From contig NC_088779.1 of NCBI RefSeq assembly GCF_954871325.1, positions 28,630,869 to 28,694,868 on the forward strand: a DNA stretch of 64,000 nt. The letters run 5' to 3'. Under the pieces are notes generated by a model. That model did not search any database. It had not been told where the DNA came from and was given only the letters and a program-made list of their open reading frames with translations. This DNA comes from Gordionus sp. m RMFG-2023. Taxonomy: Eukaryota; Nematomorpha; Gordioida; Chordodea; Parachordodidae. The stretch's first letter is position 1; each line of letters opens with the position of its first letter. The position numbers and the translations under genes were made by a program. Shown here piece by piece: positions 50,901 to 61,060 of the stretch.

Positions 50901-53900
50901 AGATTTTGCTGAAAATTATGCCCTCGTGGTTCAGGATGAAGTATAGGTAGACCTGTGCGCCGGCTTTTGGTTACGCCGAAAACGCCGCCATTAAGAAAAT
51001 CACGCCGGCACAGAAATTTCTTTCTACCTTTTTATTCTAATAATTGATCAACTTCACTCTTGTAATTTTTTAATGTCAATCAGGATTTAGATGAATTTTT
51101 ATTTTCTACTATTTTAAAATCTTAATTATCTTGACGTCATTATAGAATTCAATCAATCAAGAATCTAAAATTCCAAAAGTTACCATAATTTTACATATTT
51201 TTAAAATGGATGCATCTACTATAATAATTTAAATAATTTTAGTATCCTAACTCTGGATAATATAAATCCATAGTCTGGAAATTTATTGCAAAAGAATTAG
51301 AGAAATACTGCTCTAAGATATAAAACTGCAGAGGTTGAATTTGAATTCGAGGAATATCAAAGAAAATGCCTAAGTACAATAGATTTAACATCAGACATGT
51401 TAGATCTTGACAGCATTGATCCATACCCGGACCCGGTTACAAATTGGCAATTCCAATGATAATAGTAACAATAATTCTACGCATATGAAAACCTTAGAAT
51501 TAAATATCCCAACACGTTGGCATATATATTAATTATGCTAGAAAGCATATCTGGATTAAATAAGAATTTAATTAATGTTTTGAAAAGAATTGGGAAGCAC
51601 TTTCTCAAATTATCAAATTATGAATCTGATCTGGTAAAAGAACTATTAGCATTTCTTTCAAAATTTAAAAAAACTGTCGAATTTCTTTCAGTACTAAAAG
51701 GGCCTACTTTAAACTTGGCGTTACTTTTTAGAAGTGAAATTGAAACACATTTAATAGTAAATGATAGTGATAGTTCTGAAATTATTTCACTTAAGGAAAA
51801 TGTGCTAAAAAAACTTGCGTTACGATTTCCGGTTTGTAATCTGCAAGTAATATTATATAAGTATATTCTTTTATTTTTTATTTAAAATTATCTAGGTATT
51901 GGCTTCTCTTTTAGATCCAAGATTTTAAACATTGACAATTGTGTCAAAGTATTTAATAGAGCAAAATTGCTCAGCTACAGAATTTATAATAAAACATCTT
52001 AAACTTATAGAGAATGATGATAATCAGGTAGTAAATATAGCTAATGAGGATGAAGATGAATTATTAAATTCAAGTTATTTGACAAAATTGGCAAATAAAC
52101 ATTCAACAAATATAAATTATGATTCCAAGTTAGGTGACTTAGAACAAGAATGCCACAGTTTTCTTGGAAAACGACATTCACAAGATATGGACGGTTCATT
52201 TTTGGAGAAAAAAGAAGAGTGAACTTCCCAATCTTTCCAGGCTCGCCAAAAAAATTCTTTGCATTCCGGCGACTGGCACACCTAGTGAAAGAGTTTTCTC
52301 TACCGCTGGTTTGACGTTAAATGCAAGGAGATCATCATTATGTCCCAAAAATTTAAATAAAATAATTTTTATACATGATAATTAAATTCCGAAATCGATT
52401 TTGAATATAATAAGTTTTCTATTAAATGAATATTAATAAAATATGCAGATATCTGTAGAATAGTGTATATTTATTTGTTTTTTTTTTAAATTAATAAGCA
52501 ATTTAAAAAAATGTATCTTATAAAAATTTATATATGCGACGATTTACGCCAATTTTATTGACGGCGGCTAAAAATCGGCGCGCCACTGGCCGTTTATTAG
52601 ATTATTCAAAAATTGCGCCGGCCGCCGATATTTCGTCGGCGCACAGGTCTAAGTATAGGGGTTTCACTGGAATAAAGCACAAGTTACCATTCACCCTTTT
52701 GTGATTTATTACAAGTCACAATTATTTAGGTTAGGTAATAATACCTGAATCCGTCTGCTACTTAACAGAAATTTCAATTCCGACCAAAAAAAATATTCTA
52801 CTTTTCAGGTGGAGCAAGAATCACAAATATTTATATCAAATCTTTGCCACTATGAAGATGATTCGGAATAAAATTTGAATCACATTTCTGGGCCACATCT
52901 CATGGCAAATTGGCTTGTGACGTTGTCAGAGGTACAGTCAAAGTGGCCAAGGTATAGGTCAATTAGGCGGGGTTCTGCAGACCTCTAGGCCAGGGCTAGT
53001 TTACAAAGACCTGTTTAAAAACAAATAGCTTAATTTATTAATATATATATATATGTATTATAATTTTTTTTATTAATAAATAGATTTCTCTTATATTGTG
53101 GAAGGCGAATATGAGAAATAGCAAATAATAGAAGAAGAGATTCAATAAATAATATATTTTTAATTATATAATGAATTTGATTGTCCATCTATATTTCTAT
53201 ATTATTAATAAAAATGAATAATAAAAAAATTATATGTAATATATTTAATATTGGAAATTTGATACATTCTTTAGTGTCTAAGGGATATTTGCCTTCACTG
53301 CCCCTCAGTTTAATTGGTATATTTAATAGAAATTCGAAATATTTTAGTATAAAAGCTGAAAATATCCTGTTATAGGTAAGTTAGTAACAAAATTTTAACC
53401 ATGATCCGTAGTTTCTTTAACCGCCAATTATTTCCTTTCAATTTTTAGTAAAAATGTATATCGGAAGAGCTGGTAGCTAAGGGTTTTGACAATCGTATAT
53501 ATATATTAAAAGTAGTGCCTAAATAAAAGGCAAAAAAAAATTTTGAAAACAAACTCCCTGTATAGCCTAAAAACACGGGTATTATATATATATAGGAAGT
53601 CAAAGACCAAAATTGGCGCCAAATTTTTTTATATATTGATAGACTTTTAGAGATTTTTTTTACTTACAATATGATATACAGTGTTAACCAGATTTGATGG
53701 AAAACATTTCAATATTTTTTAATTTATTTGAAAATAAAAATATTTGACTTGTGATAAATTGTTAAAATAACAATAATTTTATTTACAAATGAATTAAAAA
53801 ATATGGAAATGTTTTGAATTAAACTGCACAACACTGTATTATATTTTTATACTATAAATAATTTTTGAGATATAAGCATTTTAAAAATTTTACAGAATTC

Positions 53901-56516
53901 AAAATGGCTCTTTTTTTCTTTTTCCACCAATGAGCCCCTATATCTCGAGAACCAAGTGTGCTAGTGGGATAAAATAAACGGCTTTTCTTTTTTTTTATCT
54001 ATCTAAATAATTTAAGAAATTTTCTTTACAATTTTATAGGGGTCGGCCAAATCGTGATCGATTTGACATGGAATGGCCAATTACAGTCTTTTTATGAACA
54101 TATTAAAATATTTAGCTCGTTTCAGTCATCAAGAGTGAACTGATTCACTGATATTTACAATAACATATACTAGCAGCATCACTCAATGGCAAATGAACAC
54201 ATATTTCTGATTTTTATATGCCGTTAATTTTGGAAAACATGTTTTGCTTAATATCCCTTGTTATAATGAAATGGCAGAACCAAAAACATGAAATTTTAAA
54301 TAAAATGCTATCTATTTAAAATTATAAAAAAAGTTTTTTTTACGGTCCAATCAATTTGCTAGATAAACTAGTTTTCGCGCAGTTAATAATGCAATCCTTT
54401 CCCAATTCATCTACACTGATCGTTAAATGGTCTTTGATGTATTTGCAAACCTCTCTTGATTAAATATTTTGAAAAGAAAATAATCAAATGCCTGCTTCAA
54501 TAGAACATTATATATTAAAGCTCAAATATTATATTAAATTTTTTTTTAAAACATTATTCTCATTTTAAATAGCAAAAAAAATAAGGATTCCGTGTGTTAT
54601 ATTTACAAATGAATTAAAAGCAAAGATGATTGAAGTATAGAAGATAGTGTTGTTACGGTTCGTTTTAAGCTGATTTTTAAAAACGGGTAACTTACTTCAT
54701 CCAGAAAAATATTACCCAAGCCTGAAGATTTTGCTCATAGAAGGAACAAAGGTCCAGACATATATTGTCAAAATCTTTAGGCTTAGGCAATGTTTTTGTG
54801 GCTAAAATATTGAGTTAGCTGTTTATAAAAAATCGGCTCAAAACAAGCCATTTAACAACACTAATAGAAGAATACACTTCCCTCATTTATGCATCATAAA
54901 AATTGTGTATTTTTTCAAAACTTTTGGCAAGTGCTTTATTGGTTAAAAAAATTTGCATAATAAATAAATGAAACTTATATATTTATTATAATCAACTACG
55001 TTTTTATTGATTTTGTAAAAATAACACATGTAAATTCTGTCCATATGTTTAATTGCAAAAAATAATTTATAAAAAAAATATATGAAAGCCCCTATAATAG
55101 CATTATAATATGTATGTATTATAACAATACAACTACAAGTATTATCAAAATGAATTTGCCTTACCTTAAAATAAGTTATAATTAGTCATCATTATATTAT
55201 TTGCCTTTAAACTTCATACACCAAATATAAGATTTTGTAGAGATTAAACCTTACCTTAGGATATATGGGCCAATAGAAAATTGAATTAAATACTAATAAA
55301 TTCTCATTCATTTGTATTTGTATATTTCAAATCAAATATCGTATATATTTTCGATAGGCCCTAATGTATATTATACAAGATCTTTAATTCATAGGTATTT
55401 CTAAAAGTTTCAAATAAAATATGAGCTCATACTTGCAAGCCAATCTATATCCACTTATGATGGATGTTGGGTGGATCTTCCATTGGACTAATGTTTCAGC
55501 ATTTTTCATTAATTCTGCAGCAATAATTACCTATAAAATAAAGAAATTTATTTTAAGCAAAAAATAGTTATATTCATTTTGATATTTTGTGATAAGCAGA
55601 AGTAAAAGATCTATTCATCCTGTACTTTTAATCTGGTAAAATATTATAATTTAGAAAACAAGCATAAGGGTCTATAAAATTCAAAACTAATAAAAAATTG
55701 ATTTCTGAAAAATAAGACATATAAGTTTGTTTATACCACAGAAGTAGTCCCATCACCAACTTCTTGATCTTGTAGATCTGCCAATTGCACCAAAATTTTA
55801 GCAGCTGGGTGTTCAACCTCAAGCAACTTAAGAATGGTAGCCCCATCATTAGTTATAGTGACATCCTATTTTAATGTTTTATAAAATTTTATATCCGTTA
55901 GTAAAAATTAAATTACAAATTCAATAAGAATAAGCTATTATTTTAATTTATCAGTAATTTGAATTTGATATCATGTTAAAATATATTTAATGTCCATTGA
56001 ATATTTTATTTAAATTAAAATTCAACATATTATAGAATTTTAAAATCCCATATATACTTAATAGAATAAAATCAAAATAGTTATATGTAAATATCATATA
56101 ATCTATATTAATTTAATATTCATATAAATTAATTACCCCAATATCATCAACTAGCATTTTATCCAACCCAACAGGCCCAAGAGAACTTTTAACAATATTA
56201 GCAATAGCCTTGCATGCAGTTACTGTATTTTCAGTAAGTATGAAATAAATTATACGATTAAATATAATGTGATAAAGGGTTTACAAATATCAATATTCCG
56301 TTAGCTACTATTATAATATGATTAATATATTATAAACTATTTGCTCTATTGTTATTGATTATTTTTCATTTTACATAAAATTTTTGATGTTTAATAGTAT
56401 AATTTATAAAAGGCAACTTATAGTAACATAATTTTTTATTTATTACCATTTTGAGCTCGTACGTTTTTACCACTAGTTCTTTCACCATCAAGCGTGAGAG
56501 CAGTCAAAGTAGCCAT
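41991..56516 (-). CDS. TCP1: T-complex protein 1 subunit alpha (CCT1), 12 exons
   Basis: This is the alpha subunit of the cytosolic group II chaperonin TRiC/CCT, which folds actin, tubulin and other proteins with ATP hydrolysis. Coding exons (plus coordinates, 5-prime to 3-prime): 56447-56516, 56137-56222, 55737-55865, 55433-55530, 54344-54454, 49359-49546, 45087-45213, 44575-44750, 44004-44127, 43192-43384, 42508-42671, 41991-42189. They sum to 1,665 bases, 554 residues plus TAA, against 556 in human. Every junction is GT-AG and in phase. Start: [20 protein letters not shown], as in known orthologues. Seen: the nucleotide-binding loop [12 protein letters not shown], the P-loop [31 protein letters not shown] in the apical region, [19 protein letters not shown] with the GGG motif, and [14 protein letters not shown] near the C-terminus. 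Nothing is broken. Introns are 0.2-1 kb except introns 5 (4.8 kb) and 6 (4.1 kb), which are filled with transposons. No promoter element could be assigned. Confidence 0.97.
45703..46137. mobile_element. TAGTGTTGTT-family MITE interrupted by another MITE
   Basis: The left part has AATGGCTAACTCAATATTTTAG and GCCAGAAAAATATCGCC. The right part has GAAATGTTGACCGTTTTTAAAA and ends GTTTAACAATAAT. It is split at 45773-46048 by a younger element. Its outer left terminus has decayed. Confidence 0.65.
45773..46048. mobile_element. GGCCGGGCC-motif hAT-type MITE, 276 bp
   Basis: Begins TAGAGATCTGCAAAATAGAC and ends with the inverse-like GCTTGATGCGGATCACTA. Flanks GTTCCTTC (45765-45772) and GCTCCTTC (46049-46056) agree at 7 of 8. 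The CCCGGGCCGGGCC and GACCAGGCCGG arms flank an AT-rich core. It is the only copy of this family here with clear boundaries, and it sits inside another MITE. Confidence 0.75.
46380..46492. mobile_element. TAGTGTTGTT-family MITE fragment
   Basis: Right-half fragment: TTTGGACATCTATTAAGGAAATC, AAAATATTGAGTTAGCCC and the end CTGTTTAACAATACT. Confidence 0.5.
46542..46683. mobile_element. 142-bp hAT-type MITE with GACCC/GGGTC motifs
   Basis: Begins ATATGTTGTTAATCGGC, ends TTTTAACAACACTA, and is flanked by the perfect duplication TTATAAAG (46534-46541, 46684-46691). The arms carry GACCCAAATTTTGGGTCG and GACCCGGACTTTGGGTCG. It is a smaller relative of 16541-17031. Confidence 0.85.
47280..47490. mobile_element. 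TAGTGTTGTT-family MITE, degraded
   Basis: Contains CCCGATTTTCAAAAACAGCTG, AATCTCCGGCTTAC and the end CTTTTTAACGACACCA. The left terminus is not seen. Confidence 0.4.
47629..48948. mobile_element. Outer TAGGGRTGTACCGATA hAT-type MITE, split by its own kind
   Basis: Begins TAGGGATGTACCGATATTTT and ends GGTATCGGTACACCCCTA, with the perfect 8-bp duplication ATTAAAAT at 47621-47628 and 48949-48956. Without the insert it is about 704 bp (47629-47914 joined to 48531-48948). The arms are dense in CGGATCGG, CGATCCGATAT and ATATCGG motifs, and the core has no open frame. It lies in TCP1 intron 6. Confidence 0.9.
47915..48522. mobile_element. Inner, inverted copy of the same MITE
   Basis: Begins TAGGGGTGTACCGATACC and ends ATCGGTACATCCCTA, flanked by the perfect duplication ATCTCTTC at 47907-47914 and 48523-48530. 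Its sequence is the reverse complement of the surrounding element, about 608 bp long, with a deletion of roughly 100 bases near one end. Confidence 0.9.
49121..49304. mobile_element. TAGTGTTGTT-family MITE variant
   Basis: Begins TAGTATTGTTAAGAAGTCCG and ends CTTTTTAACAACAGTA. The inside pairs CATTACGCAAGCCCTAAAG with CGATGCTTACGTAATATT. Flanking 8-mers do not match. It is related to the degraded copy at 20377-20560. Confidence 0.6.
50948..52651 (+). mobile_element. 1.7-kb hAT transposon with intact ends
   Basis: Begins TAGACCTGTGCGCCGG, ends with the inverse GTCGGCGCACAGGTCTA, and is flanked by the perfect 8-bp duplication AGTATAGG (50940-50947, 52652-52659). Subterminal GCCGGC/CGCCG motifs crowd both ends. 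It carries a degraded transposase gene (see 51250-52385). Ends and duplication show a single clean insertion into the older TIR element 49619-54078. It is too short and too broken to be autonomous. Confidence 0.93.
51250..52385 (+). pseudogene. hAT transposase relic (catalytic middle and C-terminus)
   Basis: Open segments in order: 51517-51846 ([40 protein letters not shown], ending RFPVCNLQ); then [10 protein letters not shown] from 51896; then 51932-52222 ([20 protein letters not shown]); then the C-terminal dimerisation domain at about 52213-52385 ([39 protein letters not shown]). [14 protein letters not shown] is the hallmark hAT motif. A 49-base segment with GTAATA...TCTAG borders (51847-51895) looks like an intron, since removing it joins LQ to [10 protein letters not shown] in frame. 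The N-terminal zinc finger and first catalytic region are missing or unreadable. A stop follows DPRF, and a frameshift separates the middle from the C-terminus near 52210. Confidence 0.8.
54645..54863. mobile_element. TAGTGTTGTT-family MITE, full 219-bp copy
   Basis: Begins TAGTGTTGTTACGGTTCG, ends CATTTAACAACACTA, with the perfect duplication ATAGAAGA at 54637-54644 and 54864-54871. It lies in TCP1 intron 4. Same length as the copy at 34116-34334, so 219 bp is probably the family's full size. Confidence 0.88.
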
Positions 56517-57039
56517 TGAAATTATATTTAAATTAGGAAACGAACAATCTTCTGCTAATCGTCGAATTACAATTTTACGAAAATTTAACCAATTGGTAGA
56601 AGATTCTTCTCATTTTAATTTAACCTCTTAATTTTTTCTCCTTTACCCAGCTTTGATGAATATGAGGAGATTAGAGCGTGGCTTTTTTGTTTTAACAAAG
56701 GTCCAAAAGCACTTAAAGAATGACTAGTTTCAGAAATTTTATATACAGAAAAAGAGAAGATAATTAACTATTACTAGCCTTGTTAAATATGCTAATTTAG
56801 GTTGGTTTTTAAAACTCTGACTAGGATTTTAGCTAAAGTAGTAATATGTAAGCATAGAGATCTGGTAAATATTTATATTTTAAAAATTAATTGAATAATA
56901 TTCATTTGTTCAAATTAATACTAATATAAGATATCTGCAAAGTGCCTGCCCGGCTCGAATAAAAAAAATAGATTTGGGGTTCTGGCCTATACCTAAAACG
57001 AATAAGTAAAATATATTAACTGTAGCATACATTTTTATC
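56517..57039. other. Region upstream of TCP1 with MITE debris
   Basis: Upstream side of the minus-strand TCP1 start. No TATA-type or other promoter motif can be called with confidence. A fragment of the TAGTGTTGTT-family variant (GGATTTTAGCTAAAGTAG) lies at about 56800-56880. A GC-motif terminus (ATCTGCAAAGTGCCTGCCCGG) lies near 56932. Confidence 0.4.
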
Positions 57040-57413
57040 CTTTATTCGATTGAATTATTCGTATAATTCAAAATTATTCGTATTATTCAAAATTATTCGT
57101 AATTATTATAAATTATCTGAAAATATTCAAAATTATTCACAAATATATTCAAAAAAATATTTGAAATTATTTTATTAATTATATCATGTTCCTTGCTGAA
57201 TTTATTATTTTTTTTCCACATTCTATAAATCACTTTTTTTAAAAAATTTAATAATCCATTCTTACATTTTTTGAAAATAAAGAATTTAATTTTTGAATGG
57301 AATCGAATATTCGACGAATCAAATCGAATAATATTTTTATATGTCGAATTGCAAAAAATCGAATACGAATAATGCAAATATTCGATTGTTAATTTTGTAG
57401 GTATAGACCAGTC
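56983..57413. repeat. TATTCG-motif MITE-like element
   Basis: The ends are inverted: CTGGCCTATACCTAAA on the left and GTAGGTATAGACCAG on the right. Between them are dense ATTATTCG/CGAATAAT motifs near both ends and an AT-rich core. No matching flanking duplication was found. The 94-codon minus-strand frame inside is a translation of AT-rich DNA, not a gene. Confidence 0.55.
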
Positions 57414-59330
57414 AATGATATAAAATAAAACCTAGACGATGCATTCATTATAAGTGTGCATCTATGAAAACAGCTGGGAACGCCATTTTTATTACCCATA
57501 TCATTATTAAACATTTTAAACGAGAATCCAATATATGCCTATATCTGACGGAAGCTTTATTAAAGAATAGTCTAGACATTGTTATATTGAGTTCCTCCCT
57601 GTACTTTTTAATAAAAAATTAGGCTGAGCCAGAAAGATTCTAAATTCTTTTTTTGAAAATAAACATAGATATATTTTAGAATCTTTGCAAGAAATAGGGA
57701 ACCAATAATTTTTTTTATTTTGTTTGTAGAATGATCAAAAACTCGATTATGTTAAAAATGCACAACTATGATTAAAAAAAGTAATTATTTTCTATATTTT
57801 AAATAAATTAAGATCGGGGTTGGGTGGACTAATAATTTTAACAAATAAAAAAAAATTATTCGGGATCGGGTCGATTAAAAAAATTAGACCCGATGCAGAT
57901 GACTAATGGTATTACGTACGAATATAGAAATCGTATTTTTACGAATTATCATTTATTCGAATAATCTGAGTCGATACTAGTATATTATTTTGAATGACCA
58001 AAATATTCGATTCGTAAAATAGGGGGCAATACCAACGCAATTAAAAAATATGTTATATTCCAAATCTCAAAATAAGTTATTAAGATTAACAATAGGCTAG
58101 GACAAGAGCAAAATTAATATGAATATAAATATATTACTAAATTAATATTTTGAAAATATACGCGTATTACTACTAGATATATATATATTAAAAGAGAGCA
58201 GATTGGATTGAATGCCTTATTTGTCCAATCTGCCTTGAGTTTGTTTAAAAGAATATTTTGAAAATTTTCAAAGGAAATCAATAATTCTCCTTCTGTAGAT
58301 GCCGCATCTAAGAGGGAAAAACAATTTCAAATGATAAAAAAGGAGCTCTTGACGGTAGTTAGACAGGATAACGTCTATCTTATCATCCAATAACTAAATT
58401 CATTTGGCTTTGCGTCTTAATTAAAAAAGATTCAGGCAATTAAAAGCTTAATCTCATATTCAAATATTCATCCATTAAACGTTTCTTTTGAAAAAATATA
58501 CCACAGGTTATCCAATCTCAAACCCCTTTAGATTAATTTTTGAACGGTTGAAAAAAAAATAGATTCATCAATATAAGATTTTAATACGAAATTTTAAATA
58601 ACAAAAATAAAAAAATTTCATGGATCTTGCCTGAAGAGTTGCTAAAAGTTGTATTATTAAATATCAATTTTAACAAAAAATTGAAGGATAAATTATAATA
58701 GTTTCGAGATGTGGATTCTTATTGTTTTTTTTTAATTGATACATTTTTCCAATCGATTCTACCCGTACATATAGCATACCCAAAGTTGGCTGGAAATATC
58801 ATTTTAAGCCAATCAAAATTACTCTTCCAAAATTTTCCTCAACCCTTATCCATTCCTATCTTTCCCAAAAAAAATGAATACACAATCTTCATTATGAATA
58901 AATGAGGAGAAAAAAAAATGGATATTTTATGAAATATTTAACCCGGACAAAAGACAATAAAAAAATCTATGAAAGAAAAACTAAAATGATGAAGAGCCCC
59001 TCCCCCCTCAGCCGTAATAAAAATCAAATAAATTTAATTGTCTTATTAACTCATTCGTTATTAACTTAAACCTTATTCTGATCTCTTCCCTTACCTTTTC
59101 CTCCCAAAAAAATTAAACTAGAACATTTTGTATACTTACCCTCATTAAAAATTCTCTTATTTATTGTGTCGCTGTCGTGTAAATAGTATATTTTTCCTTA
59201 CAATTTTAGCATTATCTGCTGGGTTTTTTGTTTTAATAAATATTCGAATAGAAACGATTTGGAATCAATGATCGGGAAAAGCTTCGCGGCTTTTTTTTAT
59301 ATGTATATCATACCACTAACCATTTATGGG
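57414..59330. other. AT-rich stretch with a possible coding relic
   Basis: A GC-motif fragment sits at about 57812-57905 (GGGATCGGGTCG, ending GACCCGATGCAGATGACTAA, similar to the terminus at 46048). At 58267-58390 an open stretch reads EINNSPSVDAASKREKQFQM and continues with IKKELLTVVRQDNVYL before a stop. It has a protein-like composition but I do not recognise it. The rest is AT-rich. Confidence 0.35.
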
Positions 59331-59331
59331 C

Positions 59332-59716
59332 CTTGATTATTTGATCAAGCACCCTCAAAAATAAATTTTAAACCCATACCCGACCCGGCCTAGGCCCGGC
59401 CCAAGCACATATCCAAAAATTTAATTTATTGTATCTAAATGTAAATATACAGTATTTTGAGTTTATTTAAGCATTCATTTTGTTAATACAATACTGAAAT
59501 TTATTAATAGTAGTAGAGAAAAAAAATCTCCAATATTTTTAAGTTAGCAACTATTTTAAATAAGCTAAATTTAACTTAAAAAGTCTGTTTAAAAAGTATT
59601 TAAAAAAACCCAGGCCCTGCCCAAGCCCGATAGAAAATATTATATTAGGCCCAAACCCGGTCCAAGGGTCAGATATGGGCCACGGACCGGATCGATTCCA
59701 GCCCATTAAGGTCTCT
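59332..59716. repeat. GGCCGGGCC-motif repeat element
   Basis: The left arm CCCGACCCGGCCTAGGCCC and the right arm (CCCAGGCCCTGCCC, GGTCCAAGGGTCAG, CACGGACCGGATCG) are separated by an AT core of about 200 bases. Style and arm layout match the family at 45773-46048. Termini not fixed. Confidence 0.5.
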
Positions 59717-60164
59717 GTACCACACATAATTAATTATAATTTTAAATAATACGAATTTTTTAATTTATATGTGGATTTGGATTGAAATTTTTAAAAAATA
59801 ATAAATCATAAGCTTAAGCATGACATTGATGAGACATTTGTTTTTCACGAAGAAAAAATATGAACTTTGCATAATATTCCTAGGGCGAACACCACATAAT
59901 TCCAGATACAAAAGTCCGAAATTAATATCGGTGGCGTGCCAGTGCGAGTTTATATACGGAGGCGTTTTCGGGCCGCCCGGTGCACATGCCTATACAATTT
60001 ATAAAAAAAATAAATAACAAGATGGTTCGTAGAAAAACAAACAGAAAATGTTTATAAATTGCGTAAATAATCAAAAAGGGTAAAATAGAAGATTTTTTTT
60101 AAAAAAATTTATAAATTGAAGAATAGAATTCGTGATGAATGTTGATGGGTGTGGAGCAAATATC

Positions 60165-60363
60165 TAGTGTTTAACGGCTCGATTTGAGCCGGTTTTTAAA
60201 AACGGTTGACTCGATATCTTAGCTAGAAAAATATTGTCTAAGCTTAGAGATTTCGTTAACACATGTTCAAACTTTTGTGCCATCTCTTGCGTAATATTTT
60301 TCCTGGATAAAATCTTGAGTTCGCCGTCTTTAAAAAACCGGCTCAAGAAGAACCGCAACACTG
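60165..60363. mobile_element. TAGTGTTGTT-family MITE, 199 bp
   Basis: Begins TAGTGTTTAACGGCTCG, ends GAACCGCAACACTG, with flanks CAAATATC (60157-60164) and CAAATACC (60364-60371), 7 of 8. Contains GAGCCGGTTTTTAAAAACGG and its partner TTTAAAAAACCGGCTC. Confidence 0.8.
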
Positions 60364-61060
60364 CAAATACCCCGGAAGTTGATCGTGTTTCATATTATAC
60401 GTTAATCGGGAGTAATGGAGAATGTTTGCTTGAATAAATATCCCGGAAGTTGATTGCGTATACTCATTTTAAGGTTATCAGTTGTTAGTTGTGAATAATG
60501 GTGGATACAAATATTCCCAAAAGCTAGTAGGAAATGATAAATGCTTGTTGTATGGGGCATGCCAGTATGTTTTCATTTTATGGTTATAGGAAGTTATCGC
60601 AGGAAATTGAATAAATATTTTAGGAAATGATCAATCGATAGTATATTATTTTTGTTAGTTAATTTTTATATCTTAAAAGTAAAACGCGATAAAAGTTTTT
60701 TATCATTTTTTTTTAATAATAAAGTAATTTATTTAAATGTTAAATTAGAGTAAATTTAAAACAAGAAGGTTACCACGAAAAAAAGAAATTATTTGTATTA
60801 AATGTGAAATGAGATTTAAAAAGTCGTGAAACATGAAAAATTTTATATTTTGATTAAGATCAAAAATACCCTAAGAGTTAAGTGGTGAATGTTAGTTGAA
60901 TTAATATCGCGGAAGCTAATTGTATTAGTGCTCTACGGTTACCAGGAATACTGGCGATTTATTGGTTTGATAAATATCCCAAGATGTTCATTGTGTTCGT
61001 AATGTCGCGGTTAATCAGAATTTTTATCAGAGATGCATTACAGCATATTTATAATGGGCT
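60364..61060. repeat. Degenerate AATATCCCGGAAGTTGAT repeat cluster
   Basis: Variants of AATATCCCGGAAGTTGATTG occur at about 60365, 60438, 60510, 60612, 60904 and 60976, at irregular spacings of roughly 70-300 bases. Most are followed by a TTA/GGTTATCAG-like segment. It is a decayed tandem or dispersed repeat without coding. Confidence 0.45.

Larger units (their letters stand above)
49619..54078 (+). mobile_element. TIR DNA transposon with YFSDG-like protein remains
   Basis: Terminal inverted repeats begin GGCCATTCCAAGTCAAATCG on the left and GGCCATTCCATGTCAAATCG on the inverted right. They extend with interruptions for about 500 bases (left to about 50130, right from about 53400). Flanking 10-mers AATTAGGGTC and AATTACAGTC agree at 8 of 10, so the duplication length is uncertain. 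Remains of one protein lie on both sides of a nested h[23 protein letters not shown] at about 52660-52720, and [20 protein letters not shown] with an upstream YFSGGA near 52800-52950. From memory these correspond to a protein family common in invertebrate genomes with YFSDG and HFFATSHGK-CDG motifs, usually unannotated; I am not sure of its superfamily name. The frame has stops (for example TAG for the expected Gln before GFHW) and shifts, so the copy is dead. Without the nested insert the element is about 2.75 kb. Confidence 0.7.
49547..54343. other. TCP1 intron 5, mostly one TIR transposon
   Basis: Nearly the entire intron is the element 49619-54078 with its nested hAT. Only short unique flanks remain beside exons 5 and 6. 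Confidence 0.85.

Noticed and set aside
57093-57377. 94-codon minus-strand frame
   Set aside because: Lies wholly inside a TATTCG-motif repeat; Asn/Ile/Lys/Phe composition fits translated AT-rich repeat.
60364-61060. CRISPR-like array
   Set aside because: Unit spacing is irregular, units are degenerate, and the DNA is clearly eukaryotic.
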